A stretch of 64,000 nucleotides of DNA, from assembly GCF_016786355.1 (NCBI RefSeq), contig NZ_JADWYX010000002.1, forward strand, positions 1 through 64,000, written 5' to 3'. The notes beneath the pieces are model-generated. The model made no database searches. It was not told the DNA's origin and worked only from the letters and a program-made list of their open reading frames with translations. Made by a program: the position numbers and the translations under genes. The stretch is from Frankia sp. AgB1.9. GTDB lineage: Bacteria > Actinomycetota > Actinomycetes > Frankiales > Frankiaceae. Of this stretch, positions 53,762-62,644 are shown one piece after another (the first letter of the stretch is position 1; every line of letters begins with the position of its first letter).

Positions 53762-54964
53762 CTAGAAGGGGTTGGCGCTGTAGACGACGGCGCCGCCGTA
53801 GTGCGGCGACGAGTGGCAGGCGACGCCGACGGTCGCCTTCGCGCGCTGGCGGTCACCGGCGCGGCCGGACAGCTGCAGGTAGCACTCGAGCATCTGCGGG
53901 ACGCCGTGCATCCGGCCGTTGCCGAGCGCGCCACCACCCGACAGGGCGGGCAGGCCGTCCGGGGAGTCGGCGTCGAGACCGCCGGCGGCGGCGAGGCGGT
54001 GCGCCTCCCCGACCGGGCACAGGCCCAGCACCTCAAGCCAGAAGTAGACGAAGGGCGAGAAGCCGTCGTAGACCTGCGGCAGGTCGACCTCCGCGGGTTT
54101 GACCCCGGACCGTTCCCACAAACGGCGGGCGAGGCCCGACCCGGCGTCCATGATGTCGTCGAGCGGCCAGTGCAGCGGCAGCCGCCGCCGCGGCGGCAGG
54201 CCCGCGGCGGAGCCGGACACGTACACGGGCGCGTTCGGCAGGTCCGCGGCACGCTCGGCCGAGGTGAGGACGAACGTCGCCACCCCGTCGACGGGGATGT
54301 CGCAGTCGAGCCGGCAGATCGGGTCGGCGAGCAGCGGCGCCGCCAGGTACTCCTCGGCGCTCAGCGGCCGCCCGCTCCAGTAGGACCAGGGCAGCCGCGC
54401 GCCGTTCTTGCGGGCCTCGACCAGCACGGCTGCCATCGACTCCCGGCTCGCCCCGTAGCGCTGGAGGTACTCGTTGTACGGCAGGGCGATCATCTGCAGC
54501 GGCCCGAAGAAGCCCTGCGGGGCGGTCCACTGCTGCCCGCCCGAGGCCTCGGTCATCGGGTTGGCGTGGTAGCTGCCGACCGGGTTGTGCAGCGCCCGGT
54601 GCAGCAGGACGTAGTCGGCGGCGCCGCTGGCCACCGCGTTGACCGCCAGGCCCACGGCGCCGGTGAGGGCTCCGACGCCGTCGAAACCGGCCGTGTAGCC
54701 GGCGTCGGCGCCGAGGTGCGCGGCCATCCACTGCGACGACACGATCGACGTCCCGTCGGTGACGGCGTGCGCGCCCGAGGTGGGGAACAGCGATGCGGTG
54801 ACGAAGCCGTCGACGTCGCCGACGGTCAGGCCCGCGTCGGCGATCGCCTGGCGGGCGGTGTCGACCGCGAGGGCACCCAGCGGCTGGGCCGCGTGCCGCT
54901 GGACCCGGCTGTGGGCGTAGCCGACGATCGCGACCTGGTTGCTCGCCGGCGAACGGCCGTTCAT
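53762..54964 (-). CDS. Thiolase-superfamily (lipid-transfer/Ltp2-like) protein without nucleophilic Cys
   Basis: 400 residues with the double thiolase fold. The expected nucleophile position reads YTAGFDGVGALTGAV, with no Cys; the C-terminal region has ALGNGRMHGVPQ and GVACHSSPHYGG. Loss of the cysteine is the hallmark of the Ltp2 branch, which with a DUF35 partner acts as an aldolase in steroid side-chain degradation rather than as a thiolase. The partner gene here overlaps by 4 nt (ATGA). The open frame before the ATG at 54964 lies over the DUF35 gene and is not coding. Confidence 0.87.
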   Translation of the reverse strand: MNGRSPASNQVAIVGYAHSRVQRHAAQPLGALAVDTARQAIADAGLTVGDVDGFVTASLFPTSGAHAVTDGTSIVSSQWMAAHLGADAGYTAGFDGVGALTGAVGLAVNAVASGAADYVLLHRALHNPVGSYHANPMTEASGGQQWTAPQGFFGPLQMIALPYNEYLQRYGASRESMAAVLVEARKNGARLPWSYWSGRPLSAEEYLAAPLLADPICRLDCDIPVDGVATFVLTSAERAADLPNAPVYVSGSAAGLPPRRRLPLHWPLDDIMDAGSGLARRLWERSGVKPAEVDLPQVYDGFSPFVYFWLEVLGLCPVGEAHRLAAAGGLDADSPDGLPALSGGGALGNGRMHGVPQMLECYLQLSGRAGDRQRAKATVGVACHSSPHYGGAVVYSANPF

Positions 54965-55407
54965 CGCGCACCGGCCAGCCGGAAGGCGGGGACCGAGACC
55001 CCGTCGGCCACGTCCTCGAAGACGACCGTGACCTCGTCGCCGATCCGGAGCGGCACGTCGACGCCGTCGAGAAGCCGCCCGATCAGTCGTAGGTCGACCT
55101 GGTCGGCGAGCTCGACGTCGACCAGCAGGAACGGAACCTCGAAGCCCGGGAGGAACGACTGGCGGACGACCGTCCACGACCGGACCTGACCCTGCCCGCT
55201 CACCGGCTCGAAGCGGAATCCCGGGTCGGTGCTGCCGCACAGCGGGCAGACCGCCTCGGGCGGATGGGTGAAGCGGCCGCACCGGGCGCAGCGGGCGAGC
55301 GTCAGCTGATGGCTGGCCGCCGCGGCCCAGAACGGCTCCGACTGGGAGTCCGGCGCGGGAACCGGCCGGCGCGCCGACGAGGCCCCGGCCGTCGTCGGCG
55401 CGGTCAC
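54961..55407 (-). CDS. DUF35 zinc-ribbon/OB-fold acyl-CoA-binding protein
   Basis: 148 residues from GTG 55407. The rubredoxin-like zinc ribbon has four cysteines (CARCGRF...CPLCGS) near residues 40-58, then an OB fold (SWTVVRQSFLPGFEVPFLLVDVEL). These partners dock on thiolase-fold enzymes and help bind the CoA substrate. The start overlaps the CoA-transferase stop by 4 nt (GTGA), and the stop overlaps the thiolase-like start, so the three proteins are made in a coupled way. Confidence 0.93.
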   Translation of the reverse strand: MTAPTTAGASSARRPVPAPDSQSEPFWAAAASHQLTLARCARCGRFTHPPEAVCPLCGSTDPGFRFEPVSGQGQVRSWTVVRQSFLPGFEVPFLLVDVELADQVDLRLIGRLLDGVDVPLRIGDEVTVVFEDVADGVSVPAFRLAGAR

Positions 55408-56627
55408 GGGATCACCCCGGCGTCCTTGAGCTGGGCGATGCCCTCCCAGGTGCGGCCCAGCTCCAGCAGCACCTCCTCGGTGTGCTCGCCGTGCTCCGGC
55501 GCCCGGCGCAGTGGCGGTGGCTGTTCGTCGAACTGCACCGGCACGGTCGGCAGCCGGTAGCTCGGCCCGTCCTCGACGGCGACCTCGCCCAGATAGTCGT
55601 TGGCGATCACCTGGGGGTCCGTGAGCAGCTCCTCGACGGCCTGCACGGGTGCCCACGGGGCGTCGATCCCGGCCAGCAGGGCCTTCCACTCGTCGTAGGT
55701 GCGGGCGGCGAACTCCGCGTCCAGCTCGGCGACGCAGGCGTCCCGGTGGGCGTTGCGGGTCTTTAGGTCGGCGAACCGGGGGTCGGCCGCGAGGTCGTCG
55801 CGACCGACCAGCTGGCAGAAGGCCTTCCAGTACCGGTCGGCCTCCAGGAAGACCAGCTGGATGTGCCGGCCGTCCTTCGTCCGGTAGGTCCCGACCAGCG
55901 GGTTCGGCCCACCGCCGCGACCCTCGACCGGCCGCGGCTGACCACCGCCCAGCGCGGAGAGCAGGTCCGACGACAGCGTCCACATGGCCGTCGCCAGCAG
56001 CGAGACGTCCACGACCGACCCGGAGCCGGTGCGTTCGCGGCGCAGCAGCGCGGTGACGACGCCAAACGCCAGCGCCATCGCCCCGTTCCGGTCGCCCATC
56101 GCGCCGCGCTGGCTGATCGGGTAGTCCCGCTCCGGCGGGCTGAGCACATGGGCGACGCCGCCGCGCGCGAAGAACGCCGACGAGTCGTACCCGGGAAGAT
56201 CTGCGTCCGGGCCGCGGGCGCCGTAACCGTGGCCCCGGGCGTACACGAGCCGGGGGAACCGCTCGCGCAGCGCCGCCGCGTCGAGGCCGAGCCGGGTGAG
56301 CGCCCCGGGCCGGAAGTTGGTCAGGAACACGTCCGCGGTCGCGAGCAGCTCGTCGAGCACGGCGCGGCCCTGCTCGTTGCGCAGGTCGACGGCGATCGAG
56401 CGCTTGCCCCGGTTGGCCAGCGCGATCGACAGGTTCACCCCGCCGCTGTCGGTCCCGATGCCCTGGGTGGCCAGACCCCGGTACGGGTCACCCTCCAGTC
56501 GCTCGACGCGGACGACGTCGGCGCCCCAGTCGGCCAGCAACGCCCCGGCGACCGGCACGAACACCCACTGCGCCAACTCGACGACGCGGACGCCGTCGAG
56601 GGCGCCTAAGTCCGCGGGCTGGTCCAT
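55404..56627 (-). CDS. Type III CoA-transferase (CaiB/BaiF family)
   Basis: 407 residues. LDGVRVVELAQWVFVPVAGALLADWGA at the N-terminus (first 20 bases of homology cover the CoA site), catalytic Asp in RGAMGDRNGAM, and WAPVQAVEELLTDPQV at the end. First gene of the minus arm of the second island; it would load the substrate with CoA for the thiolase-like/DUF35 step. The stop overlaps the DUF35 start by 4 nt. Related to but clearly distinct from the CoA-transferase at 35026. Confidence 0.93.
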   Translation of the reverse strand: MDQPADLGALDGVRVVELAQWVFVPVAGALLADWGADVVRVERLEGDPYRGLATQGIGTDSGGVNLSIALANRGKRSIAVDLRNEQGRAVLDELLATADVFLTNFRPGALTRLGLDAAALRERFPRLVYARGHGYGARGPDADLPGYDSSAFFARGGVAHVLSPPERDYPISQRGAMGDRNGAMALAFGVVTALLRRERTGSGSVVDVSLLATAMWTLSSDLLSALGGGQPRPVEGRGGGPNPLVGTYRTKDGRHIQLVFLEADRYWKAFCQLVGRDDLAADPRFADLKTRNAHRDACVAELDAEFAARTYDEWKALLAGIDAPWAPVQAVEELLTDPQVIANDYLGEVAVEDGPSYRLPTVPVQFDEQPPPLRRAPEHGEHTEEVLLELGRTWEGIAQLKDAGVIP

Positions 56628-56826
56628 GGTCGGGCTCCTCTCGGTCGCCGACCCCAGCAGCTCGCGGAGGTGGCCGGGGTCACTGTAGAACGTGACTCTC
56701 GTGTCTGTGAAGACCTAATTCTTCCGAAGACGAGAGCTTGACGTCAGTCTCGAATGTTGCGAGCATCCAGCCGCCGCGTCGAGGACCCGGGATACCTGTG
56801 ACCACGAACCTCGGAAGGAATCCGCC
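56628..56826. promoter_or_regulatory. Divergent promoter region with nested palindrome
   Basis: CTCTCGT (56696-56702) pairs with ACGAGAG (56730-56736), and inside it GAAGA (56709-56713) pairs with TCTTC (56720-56724); both pairs are centred at 56716. It lies between the two arms and is the best operator candidate for the TetR encoded at 58354. Confidence 0.55.
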
Positions 56827-58350
56827 GTGGAGTCAGCCGCACAGACCCAAGCCAGCCCGACCGGCCAGGCAGCCTCTTCGGGCGGTCAGCCGCAGGACGT
56901 CAACCCGAGCATCGGGGCCAGGGTTCGCCAGCTGGCCGCCACGCGGCCACAGGCCGTCGCGTTATGGTCGGTCGCCCTCGACGGCGGCGAGTCGTCGTTC
57001 ACCTGGGCGGTGCTGCACCAGCGGTCCAGTCAGGTCGCGGCCGCCCTGGCCGCGCGCGGCGTCGGACGCGGGGACCGCGTCGGGCTCGGGCTGCGCAACT
57101 CCCCGCAGTTCGTGATCGCCGCGTTCGCGGTCTGGAAGCTCGGCGCGGTGCCGGTCCCGGTCCGCTGGGATGTCCCCGACTGGGAGCTGGCCCGCGTCCT
57201 GGAGGTGATCGCGCCCCGGGTTCACCTGGGCGCGGACGACCTCGGCTGGATCGACGCCACCGAGAACGACGAGGTCCCCGACCTGCCCGACGTCACCGCG
57301 CCGCATCTGCAGGGCATCTGCTCGTCCGGCTCGACCGGGCTGCCGAAGGTGATCGTGAACGAGCGGCCGGCCGTCTACGACGCCCGGGCGTCCGCGCCGA
57401 TGATCGCCGCGTGGCGGGAGGTGTCACGGCCGCAGCGCATTCTCGTGCCGGCCCCGATGTACCACGCGAACGGGTTCACGACGCTCTACAACCTGCTTGC
57501 AGGCGACATCCTGGTGCTGCTGACCAAGTTCGACGCGGCCCGCGCCGCGGACGCGATCGAACGGCACCGGATCACCCATTTCACCGCCGCTCCGACCATG
57601 CTGCAGCGCATCGCCGACCTTCCCGGCGTCGACGACCGGGACTTCGGCAGCGTCGAATGGATCATCCAGGGCGCGGCGCCGATGCCACCGTCGCTGGTCC
57701 ACCGGTGGGCGAGCCTGATCGGCCCGGAGAAGATCTTCATGATCTACGGTATGACCGAGGGGCTCGGCTACAGCGCCCTGTTCGGCGACGAGTGGATGAG
57801 CCATCAGGGCAGCGTCGGACGGGGGTTCCGCGGCACGGAGGTCCGGATCCTCGACGCGGCGGGCCAGGAGCTGCCGACCGGCCAGATCGGCGACGTCTAC
57901 CTGCGGATGCCGCGGTTCGACGGTTACCACTACCTCGGCACCGCGCCCCGGCTGCCCACGACCGAGGACGGGTTCGTGACCGCGGGCGACATGGGTCACC
58001 TCGACGCGGACGGGTATCTCTTCCTCGCCGACCGGCGGGTAGACATGATCATCACGGGCGGCGCGAACGTCTTCCCCGCCGAGGTCGAGGCCGCCCTGAT
58101 CGACCATCCCGCCGTCGCGGACGTCGTGGTGATCGGCCTGCGCGACGACGCCTGGGGCCGGCGGGTCCATGCCCTGGTCGAACCCGCCGACCCGGCGAAC
58201 CCACCGACCACCGCCGAGATCATCGGCTACGCCAAGAGCAGGCTCGCCGCCTACAAGGTGCCCAAGACCGTCGAGCTGGTCGACCGCATCCCCCGCAGCG
58301 AGGCCACCAAGATCAGCCGCGGTGCCCTCGTCGCGGCCCGCGGCGGCTGA
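56827..58350 (+). CDS. AMP-forming acyl-CoA synthetase/ligase
   Basis: 507 residues from GTG 56827, with GGAAGGA 7 nt before. CSSGSTGLPKVIVN P-loop, YGMTEGLGYS, GDMGHLDADGYLFLADRR, GGANVFPAEVE and catalytic Lys in RSEATKISRG. Activates an acid to its CoA ester. It is opposite the CoA-transferase across a palindrome and 3 nt before a TetR gene, so the island has two routes to CoA esters. About as long as the ligase at 43683 but with a different acyl-binding region. Confidence 0.93.
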   Translation: MESAAQTQASPTGQAASSGGQPQDVNPSIGARVRQLAATRPQAVALWSVALDGGESSFTWAVLHQRSSQVAAALAARGVGRGDRVGLGLRNSPQFVIAAFAVWKLGAVPVPVRWDVPDWELARVLEVIAPRVHLGADDLGWIDATENDEVPDLPDVTAPHLQGICSSGSTGLPKVIVNERPAVYDARASAPMIAAWREVSRPQRILVPAPMYHANGFTTLYNLLAGDILVLLTKFDAARAADAIERHRITHFTAAPTMLQRIADLPGVDDRDFGSVEWIIQGAAPMPPSLVHRWASLIGPEKIFMIYGMTEGLGYSALFGDEWMSHQGSVGRGFRGTEVRILDAAGQELPTGQIGDVYLRMPRFDGYHYLGTAPRLPTTEDGFVTAGDMGHLDADGYLFLADRRVDMIITGGANVFPAEVEAALIDHPAVADVVVIGLRDDAWGRRVHALVEPADPANPPTTAEIIGYAKSRLAAYKVPKTVELVDRIPRSEATKISRGALVAARGG

Positions 58351-58353
58351 CCT

Positions 58354-59070
58354 GTGGCCTGGACGGACCGCGCGGCGGACTGGTCCCCTTCGGTACAGCG
58401 CTCCCGTGGTCGCACCATCGCGCAGGCCACGGGCATCGTCGAGGCAGCCCGTCGGCTCCTGCGCGACAAGGGCCGGGACTTCACCACCCAGGAGCTCGCC
58501 CGCGAGGCGGGGGTCGCGCTCCAGACCTTCTACCGGCACTTTCCCAGCAAGGACCACCTGCTGGCCGCCGTCATCGAGGAGGAGATCGCCGAGAAGGCCG
58601 AGCGGATGGCCGCGGCGGCGCGCGACCTGCCCGACCCGGTCGCGCGGCTGCGGTCCTATGTCGAGACCACGCTGGCCAGCATCCAGAACGACGCCACCGG
58701 TGAGACCGATCCGGCGGGCCTGCTGGGCCCCCGGTTCGTCACCGCCGAGCACTGGCGGCTACGGCAACGCCTGCCCGAGGACATGGACCGCGCCATCCAG
58801 CCCATGATCGACCTGATCGGTCGCGAGGTGGCGGCGGCCCGGGCCGCCGGGCTGCTGCGCCCGACCGGCGCCGACCGGGACGCCTCGCTCGTGACCATGT
58901 TGCTGATGACCGTGTTCCACCACTACGCCTACGCCCCGCTCGGCGAGCGACCCGACGGGATCGTCGAGCACGTCTGGGACTTCTGCCTGACCGGGCTCGG
59001 CGGCGGCGGCAGCCAGGCGGGCGATCAGCCGACGGAGGACCGCAATGTCGGACAGACCCCAGGAAGGTGA
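58354..59070 (+). CDS. TetR-family regulator
   Basis: 238 residues. N-terminal helix-turn-helix FTTQELAREAGVALQTFYRHFPSKDHLLAAV at about 45-75 (recognition part underlined by TFYRHF), then a helical effector domain. The gene starts with GTG 3 nt after the ligase stop, so it is co-transcribed with it. It probably senses an acyl-CoA or substrate and acts on the palindrome at 56696-56736. The last 25 residues (Gly/Asn/Gln-rich) look unstructured. Confidence 0.92.
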   Translation: MAWTDRAADWSPSVQRSRGRTIAQATGIVEAARRLLRDKGRDFTTQELAREAGVALQTFYRHFPSKDHLLAAVIEEEIAEKAERMAAAARDLPDPVARLRSYVETTLASIQNDATGETDPAGLLGPRFVTAEHWRLRQRLPEDMDRAIQPMIDLIGREVAAARAAGLLRPTGADRDASLVTMLLMTVFHHYAYAPLGERPDGIVEHVWDFCLTGLGGGGSQAGDQPTEDRNVGQTPGR

Positions 59071-59166
59071 GGACGAGATGTACGAATCCGATTCCCCGGC
59101 GGCGGCACCTCGGTTACGCGCCGGTCTCTCGTCAGCGGGCGCGGCCACCCGGTCGGGCGCCGTCCT

Positions 59167-60231
59167 ATGATCACGGCGTCGCCCCGGGTACCCGGCACCC
59201 TGCAGGAGATGCTGTCCCCCGCGTGGCTGGCCGAGGCGCTCGGCCCCCAGTTCCCCGGGATCCAGATCCAGGCCGTCACGACCGGCCCCGTCGTCAGCCG
59301 CGTGGCGACGAATCTGCGTTTCCACGTCGACGGCCAGACCCCGGACCTGGACTCCTCCTCGTTGGCGCTGTGCCTCAAGGGGATGTTCAACGAGTCCGGG
59401 ACGCTGCTCGCCGGCACCGGAACGCACGAGGCCTTCTTCTACCGCGACCTGGCCGCCGCCACCGGCGTGCGCACGCTGCACGCCGTGTACGCCGGCGTCG
59501 ACCCTGAGCGCCGCACCGGGCTGATCATCACGGACGACGTCGTCGCCGAGGGCGCCGTCTTCCTCGACGCCCTCACCCCGTACACGCCCGACCAGGCAGC
59601 CGAGAGCCTCGCCGAGCTGGCCCGGCTGCACGCGGCGACGTGGCGCGCCCCCGGCCTCGCCGAGGTCGACTGGCTGGCGCCCAGGATGACCAGCCACCTT
59701 GGGCACCGCGGCTTCCCCGAGATCAACGGCAACTTCACCGGCCCGATCGGCGCCGGCGTGCCGGACGAGGTCCGCGACGCCGCGCGGCTCGTCGAGGCCT
59801 ACAGACGGCTCGCGGCCGCGGTCGAGGTCGCCGAGCCCTGGTGTGTCATCCACGGCGACCCGCACGTCGGCAACCTCTACCTCGACGCGGCCGGCCGGCC
59901 GTCGTTCCTCGACTGGCAGCTCGTGCAGCGCGGGCCCTGGTACGTCGACGTCGGCTACCACCTGGCCTCCGCGCTGTCGGTCGCCGACCGCCGCAGCCAC
60001 GAAGGGGACCTCCTTCGCCACTACCTGGCGCAGCTGCGCGCGGGCGGCGTCGACGTGCCCTCGTTCGACGACGCCCAGGCTGGCATCCGCCGTGGCGTCG
60101 TCGCCGGCTTCTTCCTCTGGGGCATCACCCTCAAGGTCAACCCGGCGATCACGACGGAGCTGCTGACCAGGATCGGCACCGCCGTCGCCGACTGGGACTC
60201 CCTGACGCTCACCCTCGCCGACCCGGACTGA
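59167..60231 (+). CDS. Phosphotransferase (APH/EcKinase-like)
   Basis: 354 residues. Catalytic loop VIHGDPHVGNLY, metal Asp in SFLDWQLVQRGPW, and DVGYHLASALSVADRRSHEGDLL, a block shared with the kinase at 45525. The N-terminal lobe is diverged (ALCLKGMFNESG holds the likely Lys). Function is unknown, but both copies in this window end catabolic gene strings next to an acyl-CoA ligase, so phosphorylation of a hydroxylated substrate is a reasonable guess. It is followed by a strong hairpin. Confidence 0.86.
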   Translation: MITASPRVPGTLQEMLSPAWLAEALGPQFPGIQIQAVTTGPVVSRVATNLRFHVDGQTPDLDSSSLALCLKGMFNESGTLLAGTGTHEAFFYRDLAAATGVRTLHAVYAGVDPERRTGLIITDDVVAEGAVFLDALTPYTPDQAAESLAELARLHAATWRAPGLAEVDWLAPRMTSHLGHRGFPEINGNFTGPIGAGVPDEVRDAARLVEAYRRLAAAVEVAEPWCVIHGDPHVGNLYLDAAGRPSFLDWQLVQRGPWYVDVGYHLASALSVADRRSHEGDLLRHYLAQLRAGGVDVPSFDDAQAGIRRGVVAGFFLWGITLKVNPAITTELLTRIGTAVADWDSLTLTLADPD

Positions 60232-60250
60232 CCACGACGCCGACGGCCCG

Positions 60251-60291
60251 GCCCGCGAGCCACGCCCCGCTCTCAGATGCGGCTCGCGGGC
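60251..60291 (+). terminator. Hairpin terminator after the phosphotransferase gene
   Basis: GCCCGCGAGCC (60251-60261) pairs perfectly with GGCTCGCGGGC (60281-60291) around a 19-base loop, 20 nt after the stop. No U-tract. Confidence 0.7.
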
Positions 60292-60592
60292 GGGTCGTCA
60301 TCCGGTCCCGGTCCAGGACGAGGGGCAGGAAGATCGTGTCGACGATCTCGACCAGCGCCTGGTCGGGTGCGGCTGTTCCGGCACCGCTCCCCGGCGTCCT
60401 CGTCCGTCGTCGGCTTCCTGCTCGGCCCCATCAGGGCGGCCCCCACCGTCGACCCGGTCAAGGCGGAGTCCGCGGTCCCGGTCTAGGCGCGCGTCGCTGT
60501 CCTGGAAATGACGCTGTCGGTGAGGAATCACCAAGCGCGGCATACTGGCACGAGAAGGGACTATCGCGGCTCCGTGAGACGGAGGGCTCGTC
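60292..60592. other. Intergenic, promoter of the receptor kinase expected
   Basis: 301 bp of GC-rich DNA after the hairpin. No gene or RNA recognised. GGAGGG ahead of the kinase start at 60593 is its ribosome-binding site. Confidence 0.5.
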
Positions 60593-62641
60593 ATGGCGGA
60601 CGTCGCGGGGGCGGAGCCGCTCCAGGACGGCGACCCGAAACAGGTCGGCCCTTACCCGCTGTCCGGTCGCCTCGGAGTCGGCGGGATGGGCAGCGTCTAC
60701 CTCGGCCACACGACCGAGGGCCGCCCCGTGGCGATCAAGGTCATTCGCCAGGAGTTCGCCGAGAACCCCGACTTCCGTCGCCGTTTCCTGCGGGAGGTCC
60801 GGGCCGCCCGGCGGGTCGCCAGGTTCTGCACCGCCGAGGTGCTCGACGTCGACGTCGAGGGCCCGGAGCCCTACCTGGTCACCGAGTACGTCGAGGGGCC
60901 GACGCTGGGCGCGCGGGTGCGACAGGACGGGCCCCTGCCACCGGCCGAGCTCGAACGCCTGGCCGCGGCGGTCGCGAACGCGCTGACGGCCATCCACGCG
61001 GCGCACGTGGTCCACCGCGACCTCAAGCCCGCCAACATCCTGCTGTCGCCGTCCGGGGCCCGGGTCATCGACTTCGGGATCGCCCACGCGCTGGAGTCCA
61101 CGACTCTGCACACCCGCGGCGGGATCGTCGGGACTCCCGCGTACATGGCGCCGGAACAGGCGCTGGGCCTCGACCTGACCCCGGCCGCGGACGTGTACGC
61201 GTGGGGCGGGGTGTTGCTCTACGCCGCGAGCGGCCGTTCCCCGTTCGGCGAGGCCGCAACACCGGTGCTGCTGCACCGGGTGGTCCACGACGAGCCGGAC
61301 TTCAGCTGCCTGGACGGCGGTCTGCTGGCGTTGGTGCGGCGGGCCATGAGCAAGGAGCCGGCCGCCCGGCCGAGCGCCCATGAGCTGCTGCTGACGCTCG
61401 CGGCCGGCTCGGACGTCGACGTCAGTGCCTCCCAGCCAGTCATGGCCGCCGCCCTCGCGACCGGCGCCGCAACTCCCGCCGTTCCAGCCGTTCCAGCCGC
61501 GCCGACCGAGCCGACCCCGTGGACCACCGCTCAACCCGAGCCGCTCCACGTTGACACCGGCCAGTCCGGCGCCGGCCACCCACCGACCCCGGACCCAGCC
61601 TGGCCCATCGTGGACCTGCCGCGCCCGCGGCACCGGGCGTTGCTGGCCGGTGTGGCCGTCGCCGTGGTCCTCCTGCTGGTCGGCGTGTTCGTCTCGCTCT
61701 ACCTGCTCAGCTCACACGGCGACGGCAATCCAACCGGACTGGCGAGGCAGCACAGCTCCACGCCAGCCGTGGCCGGCCCGACCGGCAGGCCGGAGCCCGG
61801 CGGCCACGCGGGCGCCGGATCGAACCCATTGGACGGGACGGCCGGGGCCGCGACCACTCCGCCAGCGCAGCCACGGTCCTGGCTGGTGTTCAAGCGCTTC
61901 GCGGGCGACAGCTCGATCAACGACAGCCCGATCGTCGTCGTCTCCCCCGACGGGACCGAACGGCAGCTCGGCACCGGCGACGCGCCGTCCGTGGCCGCCG
62001 ACGGGCGCGTCGCCTACGCGGGGGTCGGCGGTCAGATCGTCACCGTCCGGCCCGACGGCACCGACGCGCGCCAGCTCGCGACCAGCGGCGACAGCTCGGC
62101 CGAGTACCCGGCCTGGTCCCCGGACGGCACGCAGATCGCCTACTTCCGCAACACCGGCGGGCTCTACCTGATGCAGGCCGACGGCACCGGAGCGCGGCGG
62201 GTCGCCGGCGTGCACGGGCTGGAGACCTCCTGGTCGCCTGACGGGCGCGAGATCGTGTTCCGCGACCCGGACTCGCAGACCCTGAAGATCGTCTCGACGG
62301 CCGACGGCTCGGTGCGCACCCTCACCGGCGCTCCGCACGACGGCGCGATCCCGGTCGAGCCGTCCTGGTCGCCGGACGGGAAGACGATCGTGTTCGGGTC
62401 GGACGACGGCGGGATCTACGCGATCGCGCCGGACGGCACCGGGCTCCATCAGGTGGCCGGGGCGGGCTCCTGGCATCCGACCTGGTCCCCCGACGGCCGG
62501 GTGGTGTTCGTCCGGGACACGTCCGCGCGCACATCCTTCTCGACCACCGGGCGGGTCGAGTCCATGAAGCTGGACGGCTCCGACGTCAGACCGGTCGGCT
62601 CGGCCACCGCCAGCGGTCCCGTCCATTGGGCCCGCGGCTGA
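60593..62641 (+). CDS. Receptor-type Ser/Thr protein kinase with extracellular beta-propeller
   Basis: 682 residues. Pkn kinase domain (about 20-272): Gly loop LGVGGMGSVY, Lys49 in VAIKVI, HRDLKPAN (Asp143), DFG (Asp160), APE in YMAPEQ. A Pro/Ala linker follows (275-345), one membrane helix (349-372), then an external region with TolB/PD40 blades (VVSPDGTERQ, AWSPDGTQIAYF, SWSPDGREIVF, SWSPDGKTIVF, TWSPDGRVVFV). The propeller suggests binding of a peptide, glycan or cell-wall ligand that controls the kinase. The kinase carries no PASTA repeats. The stop lies 3 nt from the convergent TetR stop. Confidence 0.93.
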   Translation: MADVAGAEPLQDGDPKQVGPYPLSGRLGVGGMGSVYLGHTTEGRPVAIKVIRQEFAENPDFRRRFLREVRAARRVARFCTAEVLDVDVEGPEPYLVTEYVEGPTLGARVRQDGPLPPAELERLAAAVANALTAIHAAHVVHRDLKPANILLSPSGARVIDFGIAHALESTTLHTRGGIVGTPAYMAPEQALGLDLTPAADVYAWGGVLLYAASGRSPFGEAATPVLLHRVVHDEPDFSCLDGGLLALVRRAMSKEPAARPSAHELLLTLAAGSDVDVSASQPVMAAALATGAATPAVPAVPAAPTEPTPWTTAQPEPLHVDTGQSGAGHPPTPDPAWPIVDLPRPRHRALLAGVAVAVVLLLVGVFVSLYLLSSHGDGNPTGLARQHSSTPAVAGPTGRPEPGGHAGAGSNPLDGTAGAATTPPAQPRSWLVFKRFAGDSSINDSPIVVVSPDGTERQLGTGDAPSVAADGRVAYAGVGGQIVTVRPDGTDARQLATSGDSSAEYPAWSPDGTQIAYFRNTGGLYLMQADGTGARRVAGVHGLETSWSPDGREIVFRDPDSQTLKIVSTADGSVRTLTGAPHDGAIPVEPSWSPDGKTIVFGSDDGGIYAIAPDGTGLHQVAGAGSWHPTWSPDGRVVFVRDTSARTSFSTTGRVESMKLDGSDVRPVGSATASGPVHWARG

Positions 62642-62644
62642 CGG

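Noticed and set aside
54961-55983. A 340-residue DUF35 protein
   Set aside because: Everything before GTG 55407 is shadow sequence over the CoA-transferase gene; DUF35 proteins are about 130-150 residues.
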